Shown here: in pieces, positions 58,015 to 64,000 of the stretch
Position numbering within the stretch: the stretch's first letter is position 1
Layout: every line of letters starts with the position of its first letter
Assembly (NCBI GenBank): GCA_020638995.1
Contig: JACKHM010000003.1
Coordinates: 62,001-126,000 of the forward strand
DNA length: 64,000 nucleotides
Reading direction: 5' to 3'
DNA from: Planctomycetaceae bacterium
GTDB taxonomy: Bacteria > Planctomycetota > Planctomycetia > Pirellulales > Pirellulaceae
The notes under the pieces: generated by a model
Database searches by the model: none
Seen by the model: the letters and a program-made list of their open reading frames with translations, nothing else
Told to the model about the DNA's origin: nothing
Program-made: the position numbers and the translations under genes

Positions 58015-58954
58015 GAACGGCAAGCGTCCCCACATCACCGTGGTTGGCGACTTGATCCTCGATCGCTACTTGATCGGTGATGCCACGAAGCTCAATCCAG
58101 AACAGCCGGGTGTTGTCATTCGTGTGGACAAGGAAGAAGATCGTCTCGGTGGCGCGGCAGCAGTCGCGATGATTGCAGCGGGACTGGGTGCTCGTGTCAC
58201 GCTGGCTGGCGTCGTCGGTCGGGATGAAGCTGGTGATCGATTGCGTCGGTTGATCGACGCCCACGGTATTGAGCCACATCTCTGGATCGGCGATCGGCCG
58301 ACGACGTGGAAGCAGAGAATCGTTGCTCGCGGGCAATTGCGTCCTGATCGCTGTGATCGTGAGGTAACGATGCCGATCAGCGACCTCGCGGCACGATTTC
58401 TATCGGAAGTCCCGCTGGGCGACATGCTACTCGTTTCCGATTACGGCAAAGGCATCTGTACTTCGCGTCTGCTTCAAACACTCGGTGACCGTGCTCGGGC
58501 CGCCAGCTCGCCGATCCTGGTAGATCCAGCGCGAGGCCGCGACTGGTCCGACTACGGCCAGGTCACGCTGATCAAGGCGAATCGGATCGAGGCATTGGGT
58601 ATCGCTGGCCAGGAAACGCGCCCGCTTGCGATGGCGCGACGACTGGCAGACGAACACCGATGCAGCGTGGTCGTGACGTACGGCGGGCATGGAATGGTCG
58701 TCGCCGAGCGAGAGGGCGAAACTTGGTACTTCCCCGCCAAGGCAACGGACGTCCGGGATGTGTGCGGGGCGGGGGATACCGTGCTGGTTGCGCTTGGATT
58801 AGCACTTCTTGATGGCAATTCTCTTCAGGCGTCTGTGAGACTCGCAATATCGGCGGCAGCACATCAGGTCGCACAGCTGGGTACTGTGGGCGTGAATCAC
58901 TCGATGGGATGCACCCTCTTTCCCGTCTTGGCACTTGTTGACGACAATGCCTGA
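57980..58954 (+). CDS. PfkB-family carbohydrate kinase (HldE/RfaE N-domain-like)
   Basis: A 324-aa PfkB kinase. The core begins 'HITVVGDLILDRYLIGDA', typical of the heptose-7-phosphate kinase domain of HldE/RfaE. 'EDRLGGAAAVAMIAAGLG' follows, and the C-terminal ATP/catalytic signature is 'CGAGDTVLVALGLALL'. The start is uncertain: no ATG precedes the core in frame, so a TTG at 57980 is used; the HAD deletion just upstream may have removed the original start. It probably phosphorylates a heptose or related sugar. Phage-linked copies may modify surface sugars (inference). Confidence 0.82.
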   Translation: MFCRTESLSIVENGKRPHITVVGDLILDRYLIGDATKLNPEQPGVVIRVDKEEDRLGGAAAVAMIAAGLGARVTLAGVVGRDEAGDRLRRLIDAHGIEPHLWIGDRPTTWKQRIVARGQLRPDRCDREVTMPISDLAARFLSEVPLGDMLLVSDYGKGICTSRLLQTLGDRARAASSPILVDPARGRDWSDYGQVTLIKANRIEALGIAGQETRPLAMARRLADEHRCSVVVTYGGHGMVVAEREGETWYFPAKATDVRDVCGAGDTVLVALGLALLDGNSLQASVRLAISAAAHQVAQLGTVGVNHSMGCTLFPVLALVDDNA

Positions 58955-59180
58955 AGGCAGCTTCCGGATCACGGTGCAAACCGCCTGGCGTCGACTACAA
59001 GTCGTTTTCGGGACACGGGTTGTGTTGTGATGAACTCTACACGACGCGATACCAAACGCAGGTTCTTTTAGGCGACTATCACGACCGCCTGACGGTGCAT
59101 TGCAAGTTTTTTCAGATTCTTGTCCCCATTATGGCCTTAGCCGACAGTAATAGGTGTTCGATCATCGAGGAGCATGAGAT

Positions 59181-59729
59181 TTGTCCGACCAAAAGGCGAG
59201 ACTGGCGTTCGAGATACTGGCCCGCGAAAACGCGCGGATGCTCACGGCCTATCTACGCGGTCTCGTGAGCGACGAAGCTGCCGTCGATGACCTGTTTCAG
59301 GACGCGATGGTTGTTGCGTGGAGGCGACTGGATGAATGCGACCTCTCAAAGCCGTTTGGTCCCTGGCTGCGCGGTATCGCATCTCGCCTGGTGCTGGCGT
59401 ACTACCGCAAACTGAAAACGCAACCAGTGATGCTGCACGATGAAGTCCTGGAACACTTGGACCGGCAGTTCGAGTCGATCTCCGCGCAGGTCGGCGATAC
59501 TTGGGAGCAGAAGGTGTCGGCGCTGCACGATTGCCTTGACGCCTTGTCGGCACCACATCGCGACGCGATCAACGGCCGTTACTTTGATGGGCTGAAGACA
59601 ACATCGGTGGCAGAAAGTCTAGAGATAACTTTCGAGGCGTGCAAGAAGCGACTCGCGCGAGCCAGAGCGTTGCTGGCAGATTGTCTCAAGCGAAAGGGCG
59701 TACTGCTCGCCGGGGAGTTGAGTCAATGA
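59181..59729 (+). CDS. ECF-type RNA polymerase sigma factor
   Basis: A 182-aa ECF sigma factor. Region 2 spans about residues 10-75 ('DEAAVDDLFQDAMVVAWRRL' and 'PWLRGIASRLVLAYYRK'). Region 4 spans about 115-170 ('LDALSAPHRDAINGRYFDGL' then 'SVAESLEITFEACKKRLARA'). A TTG at 59181 is used; GAGGAG (59167-59172) lies 8 bases upstream. A nearby ATG is out of frame. It overlaps the membrane-regulator gene by 4 bases (ATGA) and should direct transcription of the downstream exported enzymes. Confidence 0.92.
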   Translation: MSDQKARLAFEILARENARMLTAYLRGLVSDEAAVDDLFQDAMVVAWRRLDECDLSKPFGPWLRGIASRLVLAYYRKLKTQPVMLHDEVLEHLDRQFESISAQVGDTWEQKVSALHDCLDALSAPHRDAINGRYFDGLKTTSVAESLEITFEACKKRLARARALLADCLKRKGVLLAGELSQ

Positions 59730-60742
59730 ATGATGATGTTTCTCGCGAGCACTCTGATGAATTGTCCGAATGGCTCGACGGCGCCGGACTGCCGCCGAAA
59801 ATGGATTCCGCTGTAGGACCGTCCATCGACGATGGCCAGCGGATCGCCGACGAATTGGTTGTACACGGGCTTTTGCGAGATGCAGCCCTGCACGATCGAG
59901 CGCTGGAAGAGAGACGCATTCAGGACGCGCTGGCTGCGATTGACCACGATGAATCTCCCGCAAATCCCAGGTCGCGTACTCGATCACGCGTCGCAGTTGT
60001 GTGCAGCGTGGCCGCAATGGCAGCCAGCGTACTGATCGCGGTCACGTTGCTGCGGCCGACGACTGCAACTGCGGCAGTCGCTCTAGAGCGAATTATTGAA
60101 TCCGTTTCACAGTCCATCGATCGGGCCTATCGAATCCGCGTTGTAGAAGAATACTCTGAACACAAGCGGCCTCAGGATCTGCCGGAGGAACGTTGGCTCG
60201 TCCAGTCGGAGGAAGAACTGGATGGGTCGATGCTTTACGTCGGTGGCCCAAGTCGCTACGTCTTTATCCGCAAGTTGAAAGATGGCCGCACGCGAATCTC
60301 TGGATGTGATGGAAACGAAAGCTGGGCCTTTCGCGAGGATGGGCCGATTCATGTCAGTGATGATTTGACGCGCTTTCGTGGAGGTCTCCCTGGAGAGCAA
60401 CAGAACCTCGGTTTCACCGACCTTTACTCTCAACTGACTGGACTTCGCGAAGGTTATCAAGTGGCTCTCTCCTCGGAGAAGCGAGGGGATCGCTTACACC
60501 ACCTGACCGCCGATCGTAATTCAAGGGAGGTGCGGGGACCGAAACATGTCGAGATCGACTTCGACGCGAGTAGTGGAACGATCCACCGCATGTTTCTGGA
60601 CGGACTGCCGCGCGGTGGTGGTGGCCCAAAGAGCGTCGAGGTCGTGTTGGTCGCGCGTGATGATGTCGACGCCACCTTTTATTCGCACACCTCACATCAT
60701 GGATCTGGACGGCGAGTCCGGCACGAGGAAACACAACCATGA
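59726..60742 (+). CDS. Membrane-anchored regulator downstream of the ECF sigma factor
   Basis: A 338-aa protein with an N-terminal cytoplasmic region of about 85 residues rich in acidic helices ('SDELSEWLDGAGLP'), a single membrane helix (about 88-110, 'VAVVCSVAAMAASVLIAVTLL') and a large extracytoplasmic domain. This is the topology of planctomycete anti-sigma or FecR-like partners, and its ATG lies in the sigma stop codon. The outer domain (about 120-338) has strands such as 'YVFIRKLKDGRTRISG', which suggests a beta-rich lipoprotein-carrier or ligand-sensing fold. Control of the sigma factor is likely but not proven. Confidence 0.82.
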   Translation: MNDDVSREHSDELSEWLDGAGLPPKMDSAVGPSIDDGQRIADELVVHGLLRDAALHDRALEERRIQDALAAIDHDESPANPRSRTRSRVAVVCSVAAMAASVLIAVTLLRPTTATAAVALERIIESVSQSIDRAYRIRVVEEYSEHKRPQDLPEERWLVQSEEELDGSMLYVGGPSRYVFIRKLKDGRTRISGCDGNESWAFREDGPIHVSDDLTRFRGGLPGEQQNLGFTDLYSQLTGLREGYQVALSSEKRGDRLHHLTADRNSREVRGPKHVEIDFDASSGTIHRMFLDGLPRGGGGPKSVEVVLVARDDVDATFYSHTSHHGSGRRVRHEETQP

Positions 60743-62334
60743 CACGACGAGTCCATGGTGCAATAGGAAGTATTGCAATCCTGCTTGCCGGGCTTGCGTT
60801 GGCTCAGCAAACGCGCGACGATCCATTGGTCTCGACGATCGACACCAATGCGGATGGAGTGATATCGCCCAGCGAGCTGAAAGCTGCCCCGGCAGCGATT
60901 ACCAAGCTCGACGCGAATGGCGACGGCGTCGTTTCTCGCGCCGAAGCATCTGGCCAAGGAACTTCGACACCCCCGCGCGGCGGCGGCAGCAAGCTTGGCG
61001 GCTACACGACGCCTCCACCTGCGAATAATGTTCCCGACCATCCCTTCAACATCATCGTGGGGCGGCTGACCGACAATAGCGGGACCGTTCGGGTTCTGTT
61101 TCACAGTGACGTTAACGCGTACCTAAGCTACGGCGATCAGCAGGGACATCTCACGAGAAACACTGTCACGCAAAGCCTACGAGCTGGCGAGCCGTTCGAC
61201 TTCGTGATCGATTCGCTCGCGAAGAACACTCGCTATTACTATCGGCTGGTCTATCAAGCTGGCGGACAAGCGAAGCAAAGTGACGAGTACACATTTCACA
61301 CGCAACGTGACAACGACAGTTCGTTCGTCTTCACGGTCCAAGCAGACTCGCATCTGGATGAAAACACCAGCGGCGACGTCTATCTGCGAACATTAGGCAA
61401 CGCACTCGCCGATCAGCCGGACTTTCATTTCGCTCTGGGCGACACATTCATGACGGGCAAGTACGTCAAGCCGGAACTAGCGCACCCTCAGTATCTCGCT
61501 CAGCGGTATTACCTCGGCCACTTGTGCCATTCAGCCGCATTGTATTTCGCGTTGGGCAACCACGATGGCGAGTCGGGCAACCGCGGCTCGAACGTCTGGG
61601 CAACGACGACCCGCAAACGATGCCTGCCGAATCCTGCACCCGATGGCTTCTTCACCGGCAACGACCAGCGGGAACCAGAAGTTGGCCTGCCAGAGAATTA
61701 TTACCAATTTGAGTGGGGTGATTCACAGTTTATCGTGCTTGATCCGTTCCGGCACACGACCACACGTTCACGCGGCGGCAGCAGCGATAACTGGTACTGG
61801 ACGCTCGGCGAGCGACAGTATCAGTGGTTGAAGCGGTCGTTAGAGGAAAGCGACGCAAAGCTACGGTTCGTCTTCCTGCATCATCTCGTCGGCGGCAGCG
61901 ACCGCAACCAACGTGGTGGTGCCGAAGCGGCTCCGTTTTGGGAATGGGGTGGTAAAGGTGAATCGGGAGACGACGAATTCGCTGGTCATCGTCCGGGGTG
62001 GGGCAAACCGATTCACCAGTTGCTGGTGGACCACGGCGCGAGCATTGTGTTTCACGGCCACGATCACATGTTCATCAAGCAAGACCTGGATGGCATCGTG
62101 TATCAGCTCGTTCCGCAACCCGGTCATCCGCGCTCGGGAATCAAAAGTGCTGGAGAGTATGGCTACTTGAGCGGTGAAATTCAGGGAAGCAGCGGCCACG
62201 TGCGCGTTCGCGTCGACGGCGAAAGGGCTCGCGTTGATTATGTCAGAGCCTATTTACCAGCCGCCGAAAGAGGCGGTCAAAGGAATGGCGATGTGAGTTA
62301 TTCGTATGTGATTTCCGGAAGGAGCAGCCGATGA
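60739..62334 (+). CDS. Secreted calcineurin-like metallophosphatase with EF-hands
   Basis: A 531-aa exported protein. A signal peptide (residues 1-22) precedes two EF-hand motifs, 'DTNADGVISPSEL' and 'DANGDGVVSRAEA' (about 34-72), and a Pro/Gly linker. A fibronectin-like N-domain of purple-acid-phosphatase type and the phosphatase core follow: 'ALGDTFMTG', 'ALGNHDGESG', 'FVFLHHLVGG' and 'VFHGHDHMFIK'. It begins inside the previous stop (ATGA) and overlaps the sulfatase gene. It probably releases phosphate from extracellular substrates. Confidence 0.92.
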   Translation: MTRRVHGAIGSIAILLAGLALAQQTRDDPLVSTIDTNADGVISPSELKAAPAAITKLDANGDGVVSRAEASGQGTSTPPRGGGSKLGGYTTPPPANNVPDHPFNIIVGRLTDNSGTVRVLFHSDVNAYLSYGDQQGHLTRNTVTQSLRAGEPFDFVIDSLAKNTRYYYRLVYQAGGQAKQSDEYTFHTQRDNDSSFVFTVQADSHLDENTSGDVYLRTLGNALADQPDFHFALGDTFMTGKYVKPELAHPQYLAQRYYLGHLCHSAALYFALGNHDGESGNRGSNVWATTTRKRCLPNPAPDGFFTGNDQREPEVGLPENYYQFEWGDSQFIVLDPFRHTTTRSRGGSSDNWYWTLGERQYQWLKRSLEESDAKLRFVFLHHLVGGSDRNQRGGAEAAPFWEWGGKGESGDDEFAGHRPGWGKPIHQLLVDHGASIVFHGHDHMFIKQDLDGIVYQLVPQPGHPRSGIKSAGEYGYLSGEIQGSSGHVRVRVDGERARVDYVRAYLPAAERGGQRNGDVSYSYVISGRSSR

Positions 62335-63878
62335 TGACGCGAAAGCTGCGTGTGGTAAGCTACCAGCTTGCCAAGATCCTAGTTTTCATCCTGGCCGCAA
62401 GCTGGAAGCCTACGCAACTCACTGCCGACCAACCGAACTTCGTCTTCATCCAAGGCGAAGGCCAAGGGTGGGCAAGCACTTCGGTCCAGCTCGACCCAGA
62501 CGAGCCGGAATCGAAGAGCCATGTCTTTTCGACTCCGAATCTTGAGCGGTTGGCCCGTGAAGGTATTCGCTTCTCGAATTACTACGCTCCCTCGCCGCGA
62601 TGTACGCCTTCAAGAGCGACGTATTTCACGGGAATCAGTCCCGCACGTTTGGGAATGACGTTCACGTCTGCGGGGGGCGACACGGGACAGGTGTGGATTG
62701 AACCTCGCGTCGTCAGCGAACTGCCCCCGGACGTGACGACAATCGCTGAACTGCTCAAGTCCGTGGGCTATGCAACGGCACACTTTGGCAAATGGCATGT
62801 CGGCCGGACGGACCCGCGAGTTCACGGTTTCGACGAATCGGATGGACCGACCAGCAACAGCGGGCCTGAGAATTCTAGCAGCCCGAATCCAAAGCAAGCG
62901 TATGGAATGACCGAACGAGGGATCGCGTTCATGCGGCGGCAAGTCCAAGCGAACAAGCCGTTCTATGTGCAGCTTTCGCACTATGGCGGCCGTTCGCAGG
63001 CCGACGCGAAGCCGGAAACTTTTGAGAAGGCACTGCGGCTTGGGCTTGGCAGAGACGAACGCAACCTGGGAGCCGCCGCCGTGGTGCTCGACATGGACAT
63101 CACGATCGGCATGCTGCTGGACGCGCTGGACGAACTCGGCATCGCCAACAACACCTATCTGATCTACACCGCTGACCATGGCACGCCCGGTCGCAACGGT
63201 CCGCTGCAAGGCGGCAAAGGCGGTTTGTGGGATGGTGGAATACGTATACCGCTGTTTGTTCGTGGGCCGCTAGTTAAAGCCGGTTCGCATTCAAGCGTCC
63301 TTGTCACCGGCGCGGACCTCGTTCCCACCGTCGCGGACCTGGCTGGCGTCTCCGTCAAACTGTCTGACGACGTGGAAGGTGGCAGTCTGCGGCAACTGCT
63401 CGTCAATCCTGTCTCTGGCGAAGTCGCCCGTCCACGCGAAGAGATCGTCTTTCACTTCCCGCACTACGACAAAGATCCACTCGGACCCGTATCCGCGATC
63501 ATCGTGGACAACTTCAAGTTGATACGCACTTACGAAGACGACCGTCACCTGCTGTTCGATCTGTCACAAGACATCGGCGAACGCAATGATCTTTCCGGCA
63601 GTCGCAGCGACAAAGTGCGAGAGCTATCGGCCCGACTGACGAGTTACCTTGATTCCGTCGATGCTGGCGTGCCGGTGAAGCGATCAGGCGATGATACTCC
63701 TTCGTCAGTGGCCGCGCGGAACAGGAAAGCGAACTTGGACGCAATCATGCAAGGCCTCGATAAGAACCTCGACGGGCAGCTCACCACAGATGAAATCAAA
63801 CGTCTGCCTGCGTTACTGCGTTCTCTGGACAAGAACAAAGACGGAATTCTGTCACGTGACGAGGTACGTGGACGTTAA
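62331..63878 (+). CDS. Secreted sulfatase-like protein with EF-hands and an altered metal site
   Basis: A 515-aa exported alkaline-phosphatase-fold sulfatase. A signal segment (residues 9-28) precedes the domain. The formylglycine motif is 'CTPSR' with Cys91, followed by 'ATYFTGISPARLG', and the later 'YTADHGTPG' metal site is kept. The usual N-terminal metal ligands (ADD in 'NIVFILADD') appear as Gln41-Gly42-Glu43-Gly44, so the first Ca2+ site is changed. The C-terminus carries two EF-hands ('DKNLDGQLTTDEI', 'DKNKDGILSRDEV'). It overlaps the phosphatase gene (ATGA). Whether it is an active sulfatase is doubtful. Confidence 0.88.
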   Translation: MMTRKLRVVSYQLAKILVFILAASWKPTQLTADQPNFVFIQGEGQGWASTSVQLDPDEPESKSHVFSTPNLERLAREGIRFSNYYAPSPRCTPSRATYFTGISPARLGMTFTSAGGDTGQVWIEPRVVSELPPDVTTIAELLKSVGYATAHFGKWHVGRTDPRVHGFDESDGPTSNSGPENSSSPNPKQAYGMTERGIAFMRRQVQANKPFYVQLSHYGGRSQADAKPETFEKALRLGLGRDERNLGAAAVVLDMDITIGMLLDALDELGIANNTYLIYTADHGTPGRNGPLQGGKGGLWDGGIRIPLFVRGPLVKAGSHSSVLVTGADLVPTVADLAGVSVKLSDDVEGGSLRQLLVNPVSGEVARPREEIVFHFPHYDKDPLGPVSAIIVDNFKLIRTYEDDRHLLFDLSQDIGERNDLSGSRSDKVRELSARLTSYLDSVDAGVPVKRSGDDTPSSVAARNRKANLDAIMQGLDKNLDGQLTTDEIKRLPALLRSLDKNKDGILSRDEVRGR

Positions 63879-63916
63879 CAACGCACGCAAATCTATAACC
63901 CCAAAGGAAATCCAAC

Positions 63917-64000
63917 ATGAACCGGCTCTTCATTCTTACGGCAACGGTCGGATTACTGATGTCCAGCATTTCAGTTCAAGCGCAACAGCGAGGAAACAAA
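63917..64000 (+). CDS. Start of another exported protein (partial)
   Basis: The first 28 codons of a gene that runs off the window. They encode a signal peptide with an 'SVQA-QQ' cleavage site. AAAGGA precedes the ATG by about 8 bases, 38 bases after the sulfatase stop. It is probably the next member of this secreted-enzyme operon; its function cannot be read from what is present. Confidence 0.8.
   Translation, partial: MNRLFILTATVGLLMSSISVQAQQRGNK

Noticed and set aside
1..64000. CRISPR arrays and insertion sequences
   Set aside because: I saw no regularly spaced repeat-spacer arrays, no cas genes and no DDE transposase with terminal inverted repeats.

Overview
The window reads as a chromosomal segment of a planctomycete (Planctomycetota). 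The reasons are the right-hand operon of ECF sigma factor, membrane regulator, EF-hand phosphatase and EF-hand sulfatase, the cytochrome P460 and YHS proteins, many short conserved genes without known function, and a moderately high GC content. This is a judgement from gene content; no rRNA or complete tRNA is present to confirm it.

Left part (1-11.6 kb): a macro-domain protein and a small serine recombinase; a TetR regulon in which the same ACAGAC-NN-GTCTGT operator precedes tetR, an isochorismatase-like hydrolase and an AhpD-like gene; an NTF2-like and a flavin-binding protein; a frameshifted azoreductase; and a sigma-54 activator divergent from a cytochrome P460 gene whose upstream region carries a textbook sigma-54 promoter and a perfect palindrome.

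RNA-repair island (11.6-22.7 kb, all minus strand, many ATGA overlaps): RNA ligase, HD-domain/P-loop kinase, Hen1, an ACP-SUMF1 fusion, Pnkp (kinase-phosphatase-ligase), PTH2 peptidyl-tRNA hydrolase, two COG3541 nucleotidyltransferases and an ankyrin/Kelch protein. The Pnkp-Hen1 pair is a known bacterial RNA repair-and-immunise system. Here it sits in one transcription unit with a second ligation branch and with tRNA- and nucleotide-handling enzymes, and this is the most interesting system in the window.

Middle (22.8-30 kb): SEC-C proteins, an AAA ATPase with a START-like partner, two zinc-ribbon membrane proteins, a dense cluster of hairpins (26.83-27.06 kb), and a protein built of seven 21-residue Trp-rich repeats.

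Defence and mobile region (30-52 kb): a type I R-M system (hsdR, hsdS, a truncated ATPase remnant, hsdM); an IetAS-like AAA ATPase/subtilase pair lying between two diverged copies of a helix-turn-helix gene; an integrative element with a large serine recombinase, a DUF2924 protein, a primase/helicase-like replication protein and an excisionase-like protein, two of whose genes have ribosome sites buried in perfect hairpins; then a TIR protein, a PD-(D/E)xK nuclease-like protein and a membrane protein.

Phage-derived segment (52.4-58 kb): ParB-methyltransferase fusion, HARE-HTH protein, two small genes, terminase small and large subunits, then a collapsed HAD-phosphatase remnant and a PfkB kinase. 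No portal, capsid or tail gene follows, so this looks like a truncated prophage.

Right end (59-64 kb): one tightly overlapping operon of ECF sigma factor, membrane-anchored regulator, secreted metallophosphatase, secreted sulfatase, and the start of another exported protein.
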